Shown: positions 39,566 through 48,164, counted from the first letter of the stretch. The stretch is DNA of 64,000 nt from Deinococcus metallilatus (GCF_004758605.1 NZ_CP038511.1:62001-126000); one strand, 5' to 3'. Made by a program: numbers and translations. Notes: a model not told the origin generated them from the letters alone.

Positions 39566-39742
39566 CTACACCCCCGCCCGCTCGCGTGACCCCTGACGGT
39601 GGGCCTCGATGCGGCCCAGCGCCCGGTGTTGCTGCGCGGAGGCCGGGTTGACCTGGCCCTCGACGGCCCGCCACTGCGCCACCGGCACCGCCTTTCGCAA
39701 GTGGGTGTGCCAGGGATCACACGCGTCTGTGGGGCGGCGCAT
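39566..39742 (-). CDS. Possible small protein
   Basis: 58 residues, basic, starting at ATG 39742 with AAAGG upstream; the frame is coding-like back to about 39800, right after the stop of the 86-residue gene. It may be a separate small gene or a shifted continuation of it. 39397-39565 holds nothing recognised. Confidence 0.35.
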   Translation of the reverse strand: MRRPTDACDPWHTHLRKAVPVAQWRAVEGQVNPASAQQHRALGRIEAHRQGSRERAGV

Positions 39743-39799
39743 GCTGGCATACCTTTGCTGGAGGTGCCGCAGTTTCAGCAGAGCCTCGCGGTACGCCTC

Positions 39800-40060
39800 C
39801 TAAGCGGCCTCCTTCAGGGCGCGGCGGTAGGCTTCGGCCTCCCTGGCGTGCCGGGCCTCCAACTCCGCCATGCGCCCACGGCCCTGCGCGCACAACCGCA
39901 ACTGGTGATCTTCCTTCCGGGTCCGGGTGAGGTCAGCGGCCTGAGGGTCCGCCACCATGCTGGCGCCCAGCCAGAGCGGCATCTGCTCCAGGTGCAGACG
40001 GTTGAACTTCGCGGCGTTGTCGCGGCTGGCCTGCTCGGCGGTCTTGGGCGTGCGTGGCAC
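39800..40060 (-). CDS. Small charged coiled-coil-like protein
   Basis: 86 residues, highly charged, with a probable C-terminal coiled coil (MAELEARHAREAEAYRRALKEAA). GTG start with AGGGAG 8 nt upstream. No family recognised. It follows the 317-residue protein gene by 80 nt. Confidence 0.55.
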   Translation of the reverse strand: MPRTPKTAEQASRDNAAKFNRLHLEQMPLWLGASMVADPQAADLTRTRKEDHQLRLCAQGRGRMAELEARHAREAEAYRRALKEAA

Positions 40061-40140
40061 AGCTCAGGCTCCCTCACCGCTCGCGCGTCGGGCCGCGGCC
40101 CGGAGGTCTCGCACCGGCCGCCCCTCCTTCCGGGGCACCC

Positions 40141-41094
40141 TCACCGCCCGTCCCGTTCCGCTTCCAGCAAGCGCACGAGGGTCCGCAGGTGCGCCGCCGC
40201 GTCCTCGTCTCCAGGTTCGCCCAGCGCGTAGACCCGGGACGAGGTGCGGGCCACCGTGCCATGCAGGGCCTCGACGGGGTCCGTGACGACTTGCTCCCCG
40301 GCGCGGGCCTCCGGATGGTCAAAGACGCGCCCGGTGAGGGTCGGGCGGCCGTCCAGGCCGTCCAGGTTCACGAAGCGCCACGTCTCCAGCCGCGCGGTGG
40401 CCGTCGGGGCCTCGCGGAAGGAGGTCAGGTGACGGGCGTCGACCACCGCCCGCGCGAGGGCCAGCGTTTCCGCGCCGGCGGCCACCCCTTTGATCGCCAG
40501 CGCCGCCGCCATGACATCGACCCTGGCCTGGTGGTCCGGCAGCGCGTCCAGCCGGGCACGCAGCCCGGATTGCGAGCGCAGGCCGCAGAGCAGCTTGGCG
40601 GCCTGCGTCAACGCTCCCTGGACGATCACCCGAGGGGTGCCGGGGAGGTCGGGTTCGCCCTCTAGTTCGGCGAGCAGGCGCCGCGCCACCTCGGGACGCG
40701 ACAACTCCGCCCGCAGGGCCTCGTCCGTGGTCTCGCCAAGCAGGCAGACACGCGCGTCAGCCCACACGAGGCAGCTCGGCAGCGCGAGGAGCACGGTCAC
40801 GTTGACCGCCCGGGTGGGGAGCGCCAGGATGGCCGTCCCGGCTCCCAGGTACAGCAGCGCTTCCTGGTCTCCGACGAAAACGTCGTGGACGCCACTGCTG
40901 CGGCCTCCCAGGTCCAGCGGGACGACGCCGGGATTGTTGATCCAGGTGTCCTGTCGTCCGCCGTGGTTGGTCAGGTCGAAGGCGGTCTCCGCGTCGGTGG
41001 TCGTGACCAGCGCCACCAGATGGAGCGGACTGGTGGCGTCGGCGGAGAGACGGCGCTGGTAGACAGCGTGCAGGACAGGAATTCCAGTCGGCAT
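40141..41094 (-). CDS. Hypothetical protein
   Basis: 317 residues, soluble alpha/beta, no recognised family. The N-terminal part (HLVALVTTTDAETAFDLTNH, then WINNPGVVPLD) and a helical middle are well formed and coding character is strong. A CCCT-stem-loop leader lies 9 nt before the ATG. Neighbours suggest a plasmid maintenance or conjugation role, without direct evidence. Confidence 0.6.
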   Translation of the reverse strand: MPTGIPVLHAVYQRRLSADATSPLHLVALVTTTDAETAFDLTNHGGRQDTWINNPGVVPLDLGGRSSGVHDVFVGDQEALLYLGAGTAILALPTRAVNVTVLLALPSCLVWADARVCLLGETTDEALRAELSRPEVARRLLAELEGEPDLPGTPRVIVQGALTQAAKLLCGLRSQSGLRARLDALPDHQARVDVMAAALAIKGVAAGAETLALARAVVDARHLTSFREAPTATARLETWRFVNLDGLDGRPTLTGRVFDHPEARAGEQVVTDPVEALHGTVARTSSRVYALGEPGDEDAAAHLRTLVRLLEAERDGR

Positions 41095-41103
41095 GCACCA
41101 CGG

Positions 41104-41121
41104 GCACCCGGCAGGGTGAGG
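41104..41121 (-). promoter_or_regulatory. CCCT-stem-loop leader element, copy 7
   Basis: Sense strand: CCCT, then CACCC, 4-nt loop, GGGTG. 9 nt before the ATG at 41094. A similar GCCC/GGGC + GAGGG hairpin at 41187-41202 lies further upstream without its own gene. Confidence 0.55.
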
Positions 41122-41278
41122 GACACGCGCTGGGTGACTGTGGCTTCTCTGGCTCCGAAGTCCTCAATGTGGGAGCAACCCAGGCTCCCGCCCAGCGGGC
41201 GAGGGTCGGCCCCACCATGTCGGGGATGGTTCTCGCACCGACGCCTCCTCCTTCCGGGACACCCGGAACTGCCCGACG

Positions 41279-43108
41279 TCAGAAGGGGAGGTCGTCCGGC
41301 TCGGGTTCAGGGATGGAGACGGCCTCCTGGGGTAGGCCGGGATGGTGGCACAGTGGTGCGAGATCGTGTGTGCGGATGCTGAGGCACGCCTGACCGAGGT
41401 AGCCGAACGCCGCCGCGAGGTCGGTCTGATCCCTCAGGCCCTGATTGCGGTCGCGCTTGAACTGGTGGACGGCACGTCCCCGCACCTCGAGGCAGTACAC
41501 CGGCGTCCCCCGCCCGTCTCGGGCGACGACGATGACGACCTCGCCGCGGATGGCCGCCCCGGCGTAACTCGACACGCAGTTGTGGAGGGTCTCGCTGACG
41601 TGGATGAGGTCGTGCGTCTCCCGGGCCCGGCGGAAGTGGAGCGTGCCGCGGGCCGCGTGAGGGAGGTCGGCGTCGAGGTGAGAGAGCCGCCCGTCCGTGC
41701 CACTGGGGATGGGCCGGTTCTCGGTCCGGATGCGGGTATGCAGCCGGGCCAGGTGGTCGTGCAGGGCCAGCGGGTCGAGCTGGTCTCGCCCGGGCCGGTA
41801 ACCCGGCTGCGCGGCCTGAACGTCCTGCCACAGGCGCTCCGTGTCGCCGAGCAGGAGCGCGAGGCCAGAGACGGCGTGCCCCTCCCGGAAGGTGCGGATC
41901 AGCCGCCGGGCGGCCTGCTGCTCGCCGCCCGCGAGTTCGACGTACCAGCGGGCATCAAAAGGTGGGCCGCAGCGGTGCTCGCGCAGGGCGGGCGCGTAGG
42001 CGTTCAGGACCTGGGCCTTGAGGTCCGGGGACCTCATGCCGCTGCGGTGGAGGGACGCGGCCAGGGTGAGCACGTCCAGCCGCGCGAGGAGCGGCCGGAC
42101 GCCGCGGGGGAGGGAACCGCACAGTTCGCGCAGCAGGGTGGTCGCGCCGGGCCTGCGCCTCAACCACGCCCGGTACTCGCGCCTAGCGCTGAGCTGCACA
42201 TGCTCGATGAGCGCGGGCACGTTGAGGTAGTCCGGGTGCTGCACGGCGAACAGGAAGGGACCCAGCCGCTCGGTGGTGCGGGGCTGGTCCTCCGGCGCGA
42301 AGGCCTCGCGGAGTTGCGCGAGTTCCCCGGCGCAACAGGTTTCCCGCGCCAGTTCCCACGCGAGCGCCTGGAGGCCCCGGCACACCTCCGGCGTGAGGCC
42401 CGCCGGATCGAAGCGGCCGTACTTCACGTTCCGCACCTGTCCGCCCTGGATCAGCAGCAGGTCCCGGCCCCGACGCTGTACCCGCGTGGTGGTCTGGGTG
42501 CAGGTGAAACGGCAGTACTTCGCCGGAGCGTGCTGCCCGGTGCGGGGCGTGAGGGCACTGACCGAGTACTCGGTGCGCAGTTCGTAGAACTCCCGGACGC
42601 CGGGCGTGAAGGGGTGGTCCCGCAGGGCCGTCATCCGGTGAACACAGGTGCGGCCGTAGCCGACTTTCAACGCGCTCCGGACCTGCTCGGGCGTCAGGCG
42701 CGGCCGGACGAACTGCTCGAAGATCGCCGTCCCCGCCTCGTTCAGGTCGGCGAGCTGACCGGTCCCCGGGACGGCCGCCTGCAACGCGGGATGCTGACGA
42801 ATGGGCACCCGCTCCTTCAGCCCGCTGGCGTGCCGAATCCAGACGACGCCCTCCCACTCGGGCTCGCTGGGGGAGCAGGCGTCCAGCACGGTCCACAGCA
42901 CCCGCCTTCGGCCCTCGTGCCGCCGCCGGAAACGTTCAAAAGCCTGGATCTCGCGCTCCAGCGCGGCGGGACCCTTGACGCACGTGCGGGCGGCGCGGGG
43001 CACCTGGAGCCGTCCGGGAAACAGGTGGGCGTTGCGCTCGGCGAGCCGGGCGTACAGCACGTCCAGTTCGTGTTGCGGCTTGGGGGCAGGCGTGGCCTGT
43101 TCGGACAT
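41279..43108 (-). CDS. PcfJ-like protein
   Basis: 609 residues. The C-terminal part has the PcfJ hallmark: ETLHNCVSSYAGAAIRGEVV, then VYCLEVRGRAVHQFKRDRNQG, the Cys/Gln/Asn pattern of this family. PcfJ-like proteins are common on conjugative plasmids and phages; their biochemical role is unclear. The N-terminal two thirds are helical with several Cys (TCVHR, YCRFTC). ATG 43108 has GGAGG at good spacing within the leader element; the open frame to 43150 is not needed. Confidence 0.82.
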   Translation of the reverse strand: MSEQATPAPKPQHELDVLYARLAERNAHLFPGRLQVPRAARTCVKGPAALEREIQAFERFRRRHEGRRRVLWTVLDACSPSEPEWEGVVWIRHASGLKERVPIRQHPALQAAVPGTGQLADLNEAGTAIFEQFVRPRLTPEQVRSALKVGYGRTCVHRMTALRDHPFTPGVREFYELRTEYSVSALTPRTGQHAPAKYCRFTCTQTTTRVQRRGRDLLLIQGGQVRNVKYGRFDPAGLTPEVCRGLQALAWELARETCCAGELAQLREAFAPEDQPRTTERLGPFLFAVQHPDYLNVPALIEHVQLSARREYRAWLRRRPGATTLLRELCGSLPRGVRPLLARLDVLTLAASLHRSGMRSPDLKAQVLNAYAPALREHRCGPPFDARWYVELAGGEQQAARRLIRTFREGHAVSGLALLLGDTERLWQDVQAAQPGYRPGRDQLDPLALHDHLARLHTRIRTENRPIPSGTDGRLSHLDADLPHAARGTLHFRRARETHDLIHVSETLHNCVSSYAGAAIRGEVVIVVARDGRGTPVYCLEVRGRAVHQFKRDRNQGLRDQTDLAAAFGYLGQACLSIRTHDLAPLCHHPGLPQEAVSIPEPEPDDLPF

Positions 43109-43118
43109 GCCCGGCTTC

Positions 43119-43140
43119 CTCCGGCCCTGGACGGAGAGGG
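43119..43140 (-). promoter_or_regulatory. CCCT-stem-loop leader element, copy 8
   Basis: Sense strand: CCCT, then CTCCG, 8-nt loop, CGGAG. The 3' arm is part of the CGGAGGAAG ribosome-binding site of the PcfJ gene, 10 nt before its ATG, so the stem would hide it. Confidence 0.6.
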
Positions 43141-43373
43141 GCCGCCGCATGCCTTGCCCATCCTTCCGGAATCTCCCCCAGCGTCTGGAGGCACCGGAAT
43201 GGAGGGCTGCCCGTTCAGCCCCCGGGCGTGGGAGGTCAGAACGGCTGGGCGTGGTGGAGCCGTGCCGCGAGCCACCAATCGAGGACCGTGAGCCGGGTTG
43301 GAAGTGGCGGGCTTGTTCACGGGTGAGGGCCCATCACGGCAACCTCCGGCGCGTACGCGTTCATACCGCCGGC

Positions 43374-44015
43374 TCACGCCATCACGCTGCTCGCGCGTTC
43401 CTCCAGCACGGTGAAGTACCGCTTCTCTCCACCGATGATGCTCGCATCCGTCTTGACGAGCACCTGCGTGATGACCAGGGCGCCGCTGCGCTGCCCCTTG
43501 AGCGGCGTCTCCCGCCAGGCCTCGACCTTCAGGTAGTGCGGGCGGGTCTCGGGCGCGCCCGACTTGACGGGGAGGTTCAGCGTCACCAGGGCTTCCGTCA
43601 CCTCGCCGAACACCCCTGCCCGGCGCGTCTCGGTCTTCTTCGCCAACCGCCCGCGGAGGGTGAAGATGTTGACCGCGTTCTCCAAGAGGAGATGCTCCCC
43701 CTGACGCCGGGTGCGGACCCCCCGCAGCTTCACGAAGGAGCGGCCCCGGGTCACGATCTGCGCGCGCGGTTCCCCAGTCTGCCGGTCGGTCCAGATCAGT
43801 TGCTCAACCGTGGCCCGATCGAAGAGCACGGCTTGTCCCGGTTCGAGCTGGAGGGCCTTCACGGCGACGTCTCGGGTCACGCGGACCTGCTCGAAGAAGA
43901 CCAGGGCTTTGCTGACTCGGCTCGTCTCGCCCGCCAGGGTGACGATGGCCGCGGGAAAGGTCTGGGTCTTGTCCTCGACGCGGACGACGCAACCACTGAT
44001 CATGCCTTCGTTCAT
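43374..44015 (-). CDS. Hypothetical beta-rich (possibly OB-fold) protein
   Basis: 213 residues, beta-rich. ALVTLNLPVKSGAPETRPHY and LKVEAWRETPL recall single-strand-binding OB folds, and a first half of similar length may be a second copy, but the match is weak. The ATG overlaps the stop of the upstream gene. Conjugative plasmids often carry such ssDNA-binding accessories. Confidence 0.55.
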   Translation of the reverse strand: MNEGMISGCVVRVEDKTQTFPAAIVTLAGETSRVSKALVFFEQVRVTRDVAVKALQLEPGQAVLFDRATVEQLIWTDRQTGEPRAQIVTRGRSFVKLRGVRTRRQGEHLLLENAVNIFTLRGRLAKKTETRRAGVFGEVTEALVTLNLPVKSGAPETRPHYLKVEAWRETPLKGQRSGALVITQVLVKTDASIIGGEKRYFTVLEERASSVMA

Positions 44016-44362
44016 GGTGCACCCCTTGTGGTGGGGCGCTGACCCGCTCGGGGGACAGCGAGAGGTTCAGTGCAGCAGGAGGATTCGATGGGTGGAGGCG
44101 GCGTCCCTGAAGTCGCCCAGGGAGAGGACACGGGCGGTGAGGCCACCCCGACGAGGAGGTCACCGGGGCGGATCTGCTCCTGCCGGGGAGCCTGCACGAG
44201 CGTGAACACCAGGACGTCCGGGGCGAGTTGGGCGCGAACGTTCAGGGCCAGGGCGGCGCGGTCCGTAGCGTCGTGGATGTCACGGCCCTGACCGAGGATT
44301 TGCGCAAGGACCCGAAGCTGGGCCTCGGTATGACGCAGCAGGTGGAAGTCGAACGCCTTCAT
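44012..44362 (-). CDS. Hypothetical protein
   Basis: 116 residues. The first 75 look protein-like (MKAFDFHLLRHTEAQLRVLAQILGQ, abbreviated at 20: LLRHTEAQLRVLAQILGQ; then LAPDVLVFTLVQAPRQEQ); the Pro/Ser-rich tail may be a shifted frame. ATGA overlap with the next gene. Leader element 11 nt before the ATG. Confidence 0.5.
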   Translation of the reverse strand: MKAFDFHLLRHTEAQLRVLAQILGQGRDIHDATDRAALALNVRAQLAPDVLVFTLVQAPRQEQIRPGDLLVGVASPPVSSPWATSGTPPPPIESSCCTEPLAVPRAGQRPTTRGAP

Positions 44363-44373
44363 ACTGCCTGTCC

Positions 44374-44391
44374 CGCCCATCAGGGCGAGGG
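44374..44391 (-). promoter_or_regulatory. CCCT-stem-loop leader element, copy 9
   Basis: Sense strand: CCCT, then CGCCC, 4-nt loop, GGGCG. 11 nt before the ATG at 44362. Confidence 0.6.
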
Positions 44392-44460
44392 TTCTGCCGG
44401 GGCATGCTGAACGGGGAGAGGCACGCCGGCCCCTCCCCATGGCCCTTCGCCTTCTCTGTC

Positions 44461-44970
44461 CTACGTCCTGGGCCGCACGTGCCGGAGGCTCAGGAAAAGC
44501 CGCAAGTCACCGGAGCCAAAGCGCTGGAAGCCGAAACGCTCGTAGAAGCGGACCGCTCCCTCGGAAAGCGCATCCACCACGATCACCCGCAACCCCAGCT
44601 CACTCTCCAACCGCGCGCAGTGTTCGACGGCCGCCGCGAGGAGCCGCTCCCCAAGGCCCCGACCCTGCTCGCGCACGTCCAGCGCCATCCGCCCGACCAG
44701 CACGCCCGGAACGTCACGGTAGGGAATGCCGCGCGCCGCGTCTTCGGGCAAGTCGTGAAGCCGGAGACTGTGGGCGCTGAGGGTGTAGTACCCCACGACA
44801 CGGGCGGGCTCGCTCGCTCTTGTGAGGACGTAGCAACGTGCGAGCGAGCGTTTGCGGTCCTGGCTCGCCTGTTCGCGCAGGTAGCGGTCGAGCGTCGCCT
44901 CGCCACACGTGAACGCCGCCCGGTCATGGTGGGGACCGAGCGGCGTCACCTGCAGATCGTCCACACTCAC
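44461..44970 (-). CDS. TacT-like GNAT acetyltransferase toxin
   Basis: 169 residues. It has the TacT/AtaT toxin layout: FTCGEATLDRYLREQASQD near the N terminus, GRMALDVREQGRGLGERLL (acetyl-CoA loop) and the catalytic Tyr region FYERFGF. These toxins acetylate charged aminoacyl-tRNAs and stop translation. GTG start overlaps the antitoxin stop (GTGA). Forms a type II toxin-antitoxin pair with the DUF1778 gene, likely stabilising the element. Confidence 0.88.
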   Translation of the reverse strand: MSVDDLQVTPLGPHHDRAAFTCGEATLDRYLREQASQDRKRSLARCYVLTRASEPARVVGYYTLSAHSLRLHDLPEDAARGIPYRDVPGVLVGRMALDVREQGRGLGERLLAAAVEHCARLESELGLRVIVVDALSEGAVRFYERFGFQRFGSGDLRLFLSLRHVRPRT

Positions 44971-45257
44971 GGTTCTTCCCGCACAGGCAGCGAGGTCCGG
45001 CCGAAGTGGCGCGTGAGGCGGTCCACACCCTGGGGCGCCTCGCCTTCCTCGAGGGCACGGAGAAACGCTTCGGCCTGTTCTCGGCCGAGCTGCGTCACGC
45101 GGTGATGTTCGACCACGCGCGTCGCCGCGTCCACCAGGTGACGGGTGGCAAAACCCGTAAGGGTGAGCCCCTCGAGGGTGGCGGCCTGTTCGATCAGATC
45201 ATGGTGCTCCCCAGTCACTCGCAGGTGCAGCCGCTCGTCTTTCGGTAGCTGCGTCAT
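44967..45257 (-). CDS. TacA-like DUF1778 antitoxin
   Basis: 96 residues: N-terminal ribbon-helix-helix (ERLHLRVTGEHHDLIEQAA, then LTLTGFATRHLVDAA) and a C-terminal toxin-binding tail. AAGGGG lies 6 nt before ATG 45257. On the minus strand TACAAT upstream serves as a probable -10, with TGGC/GCCA repeats around it as a possible autoregulatory operator. Confidence 0.88.
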   Translation of the reverse strand: MTQLPKDERLHLRVTGEHHDLIEQAATLEGLTLTGFATRHLVDAATRVVEHHRVTQLGREQAEAFLRALEEGEAPQGVDRLTRHFGRTSLPVREEP

Positions 45258-45578
45258 CACATTCCCCTTGGCATCATTGTACGCCAAAATGCCACACCCA
45301 TGACGGGCCGCGCACCCGCATACCGGTGCAACCTGTCAGTCCTCGTGTCCCCGTACACGTCGGTAGGACGTGCGGCTGTCCTCGGCCAGGGGGGCAGGGT
45401 GCCGATGAAGCGCAGGAAGGGGGGCTCGCCCTCGCCGACCGGCGTCTCCTCGACGGGGAGCTCCACATCGATCACCACGGTCTGCCGGGGCCCACGGGCG
45501 AGGCGGGCCTGCGCCTCGGGGGGCAGGGTGAGCCGTCCCTGCGCGTCGAGCGTCGACGGTCACGGCCAACTTAGTCAT
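45257..45578 (-). pseudogene. AbrB/SpoVT-fold protein gene, frameshifted
   Basis: The start frame reads MTKLAVTVDA, then must shift near 45545-45560 to continue QGRLTLPPEAQARLARG, a standard AbrB swapped-hairpin core, then VVIDVELPVEETPVGEG and a longer C terminus ending at 45257. A near-duplication GACGCTCGACGC marks the shift. AbrB-type antitoxins (MazE, VapB) look like this. Whether broken or still made from an internal GTG (45478) is unknown. Confidence 0.65.
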
Positions 45579-45608
45579 GCTTCCCCGGGGGTCATGTGAG
45601 CGCGTGCA

Positions 45609-45633
45609 CGCCCGGTGAGGTTCCGGGCGAGGG
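45609..45633 (-). promoter_or_regulatory. CCCT-stem-loop leader element, copy 10
   Basis: Sense strand: CCCT, then CGCCCGG, 7-nt loop, CCGGGCG. 30 nt before the AbrB-like start. Confidence 0.6.
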
Positions 45634-45662
45634 TCCTTCCTGGAAAGGTCTGCCCTTCGGGG

Positions 45663-46208
45663 TCACAGGTGGGCGGTGAAGCGCTCGATCTCGCGAACCG
45701 TCCCCCGACCCCAAGGCACCCGCTCGAAGAGGGCCTGCCAGGCCAGTTCCCGCTCTCCCTCCCGGCCGATCAGGGCGAGGTAGGACGCGGCGTCGGTGGT
45801 CCGGAGGGCCCACTCCACCGCGGCGAGGAAGCCCGGCTGGTCCAGGTGCTCGTGCAAGTGCAGGGTGACGACCCCGAGGTCGCCGTGCACCTCCAGCCGA
45901 AGAGGAACGGGCGCGGGAACGAGGGCCGAACGGGACGCCTGCACCGCGGCCACCGTCTCGGGGCGAGTTCCGGACCGGGCCGCGCGACGCAGGGCCTGGG
46001 GACGGGTCAGGCCGTCCTCGAAGGTCTCGGCGTCGATGGCCGTCTCCCCCTGCGCCTCGTCGGTGCGGGTCTCGAACACGGCGTACCCCGCGCCCGGCCG
46101 GTGGATGACGTGGAGGCTGCGCCGCTCGCCACCGCGTGGCGGGAACTGCTGCTCGACCTCGAAGGCGGGCGTGAGAAAACTGGCGAGGACGTGCAGGAAC
46201 CTCAGCAT
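45663..46208 (-). CDS. Hypothetical protein
   Basis: 181 residues, soluble, no family recognised; N terminus MLRFLHVLASFLTPAFEVEQ, then a beta-rich middle. Its ATG overlaps the stop of the IscB-split gene by 7 nt, so the two were coupled before the insertion. Expression may now depend on the element. Confidence 0.55.
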   Translation of the reverse strand: MLRFLHVLASFLTPAFEVEQQFPPRGGERRSLHVIHRPGAGYAVFETRTDEAQGETAIDAETFEDGLTRPQALRRAARSGTRPETVAAVQASRSALVPAPVPLRLEVHGDLGVVTLHLHEHLDQPGFLAAVEWALRTTDAASYLALIGREGERELAWQALFERVPWGRGTVREIERFTAHL

Positions 46209-46403
46209 GTCCCGGCTCTCTCCACCGTGAAGGGAAGGTGCCTGGTCCGGCCGCTGAGGGTGGTGTCCACCTGCGCCCGGCCCGACCGCCCTCCGGCGCG
46301 AATGCCGGGGAGGGTCCGGGCCGCCGAGGTGATGACGCGGGCGGCCTCGAGGGCCATAGGACCGTAGATCAACAGGTGGCCGGCGCCTGTGAGGGCACTG
46401 CTT

Positions 46404-47732
46404 TTAACTGTAAGCGTAGCCGTCTCCTTTCTGGATGAGCACGAAGAAGCGGTAATGCAGCCCGTCAACCATTGGGAGTCGGAATTTTCCAGTCGCCCGC
46501 ACTGAAACCCGCCCGACGTAGCTTCCTGCCTTCTTCCCAGTGGTGACGACTGCCCGCACCAGATCTCCGGTCTGGAAACCAAAGTGGGTCTTTTGCCGAG
46601 TGCGGTGCCGGGTAGGGAAACCGAACTTGTTGGTCCCGCACATCTGCCGGTTCCCGTGCCCGATGCAGATGATGGCAAGCGGACGCAGGTTCGGGACGAT
46701 CACCCGGGCGCCAGAAGGTCCGACACAGGCTGCGTCAATCCAGTGGGCCTTGGGGTAGCCCTGAATGTCTCGGTTGAAGCTGGTCTGTGCGCCGTCGCCA
46801 ATCTCGACGAGAAGCCCGGTCTTCTGAAGCTCACGCAGCAGCTTAGCCTTCGTCGCGTTGACCGCAGCGCTGTCATGCAGGGGGTCCTGAACTTGCGCCC
46901 GGATCTTTTTCAGCAGGATGAGATTCTCCGCGAGGAACTGCTGCAGGCTCTGGGTACCCTTTTTCAGATTGCAGGGCGTGCACGAGAGCACGAGATTGGA
47001 GATGCGGTCTGATCCCCCTTGTGAGCGCGGTGTCAGGTGTTCGACTTCTAGCGGGCGGTCATTCCGGTCACAGTAGGCACACCTGCCCTGCCACTTCTGT
47101 AAGAGGTAGCGCCGGACGGTGTAGCCGTAAAGGGTACCTCGCTGGTAGCCCTCTCGCCTGATGAATGGATTCTGCAGGCGTTGCGTGTCGAAGGAAACCA
47201 GTTCAGTAGCCAGGTGAGTGGCTGCGGCCCAACGCGAGAGGCGCCCCACCCAAGTCAACGTGGTGAGTACCCGGTGCGTAAGACTGGGCGGCAACCAGCC
47301 CATCGGACGGGTGCGGTTGTCGAACCTCGGCTGACGGTACCAGAGCTTGCGAGACCGTCGCGCCCGCCGGAGAACTCGGCGTGCATCCAGGCTCTGCTGG
47401 ATGGCCCGTCCGCGATGGTGCAGGAGTGCTGCCCAAACGACCTTTGGCCCCCGCTTCATCTCAGCCACGGCACAGATGCCCGTGGTCTTGGACCCAGGGT
47501 CGAGCTTAAGGCTCAGAGGCTGGGTCACTCCACAAGCCCTGTCTTTCAGGACGATGGTGAAAGGCTGGTGACGGAGCACTGCGGCCCTGCCTTTCCTGAG
47601 AAGTTCTCTGGCTCGCGCGGGGTGGCAGGGCATCAGGGGTTTGTGGGTGGCGGAGACCACCAGGGCCCGGTTCGGAAGCTGCCGGTCCCGAGGCTTGAAG
47701 GAGTCGAGATGGACGATAGGGCGTTCGGTCAT
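46404..47732 (-). CDS. iscB: IscB RNA-guided HNH/RuvC endonuclease
   Basis: 442 residues. Order: PLMP domain (ATHKPLMPCHPARAREL), RuvC-I (LKLDPGSKTTGICAV), Arg-rich bridge helix (RRVLRRARRSRKLWYR), HNH (RCAYCDRNDRPLEVEHLTP and CTPCNLKKG), RuvC-III (HWIDAACVG) and a C-terminal target-interaction region. All catalytic residues appear present, so it is probably active. IscB is the ancestor-like relative of Cas9 and uses an omega RNA. ATG 47732 has GGAG 7 nt upstream. Open frame further upstream is the RNA region. Confidence 0.92.
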   Translation of the reverse strand: MTERPIVHLDSFKPRDRQLPNRALVVSATHKPLMPCHPARARELLRKGRAAVLRHQPFTIVLKDRACGVTQPLSLKLDPGSKTTGICAVAEMKRGPKVVWAALLHHRGRAIQQSLDARRVLRRARRSRKLWYRQPRFDNRTRPMGWLPPSLTHRVLTTLTWVGRLSRWAAATHLATELVSFDTQRLQNPFIRREGYQRGTLYGYTVRRYLLQKWQGRCAYCDRNDRPLEVEHLTPRSQGGSDRISNLVLSCTPCNLKKGTQSLQQFLAENLILLKKIRAQVQDPLHDSAAVNATKAKLLRELQKTGLLVEIGDGAQTSFNRDIQGYPKAHWIDAACVGPSGARVIVPNLRPLAIICIGHGNRQMCGTNKFGFPTRHRTRQKTHFGFQTGDLVRAVVTTGKKAGSYVGRVSVRATGKFRLPMVDGLHYRFFVLIQKGDGYAYS

Positions 47733-47990
47733 CGGATTACTCCGTGGCTGGTGCTCTTCCCGGTGAGGGGAGTGAAGTCTGCCTCGGGGGGAGGGATGGC
47801 GTTGAGCCGGGTGGTGCTTGAGCGGTGCGGGCCGGACATCCCCGTGCCCGGGGCTTCGCAGGCCGCTCCGGAGAGCTTTGAACTGGCAAGGGGCATTCAA
47901 AGGTCCGATCGTCCATCCATCTGCTACCTGAGATTCAGGTCCCCTGGTAAGGCGTGGGCTCTGCTTCTGACAGCAAAGCCCCCGAATTCA
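47733..47990 (-). ncRNA. Probable omega RNA of IscB
   Basis: In IscB elements the guide RNA is encoded between the left end and iscB, with the guide taken from the flank. This 258-nt space is structured (for example GCCCCGGGCACGGGG and CTCTCCGGAG on the sense strand) and has no gene of its own. Exact ends cannot be set from one sequence. Confidence 0.55.
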
Positions 47991-48049
47991 TTCGTGGAGT
48001 TGCCTTACGCCCTCGCCGAGCTTCAGGGACAGGTTCATGCGCTCCTTTG

Positions 48050-48074
48050 CGCCCGGCGTTCTCCCGGGCGAGGG
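48050..48074 (-). promoter_or_regulatory. CCCT-stem-loop leader element, copy 11
   Basis: Sense strand: CCCT, then CGCCCGG, 7-nt loop, CCGGGCG. 11 nt before the start of the IscB-split gene. Confidence 0.6.
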
Positions 48075-48164
48075 TCCCTCAGGGGCACCCCGCCGGGGGC
48101 GATGGGGCCGGCGGGTGGATGCTCCAGAAGAACAGGGGAGAGAGGCGCTCTCCCCCGGGCTGGC

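Larger units (their letters stand above)
46397..47990 (-). mobile_element. IscB-only IS200/IS605-type element
   Basis: About 1594 bp. Contains iscB and its upstream RNA region but no tnpA transposase, so it is non-autonomous. A hairpin close to the left end (about 47964-47988; GGGCTTTGCT / AGCAGAGCCC, one wobble) resembles IS605 subterminal hairpins. No target duplication, as expected for this family. Ends inferred from reconstruction of the split gene. Confidence 0.75.
46202..48038 (-). pseudogene. Small gene split by the IscB element
   Basis: The start survives at 48038 (AAAGGAG, then ATG; MNLSLKLGEGVRQLHE) and the rest at 46396-46202 (ALTGAGHLLIYGPMALEAAR to the stop). Removing 46397-47990 joins GAA and GCC in frame to give an intact protein of about 80 residues. 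This fixes the element ends to within a few bases. Confidence 0.75.

Noticed and set aside
43310..43345. Possible further CCCT leader near 43325 (minus strand)
   Set aside because: No convincing stem, and only a 15-codon frame lies nearby.
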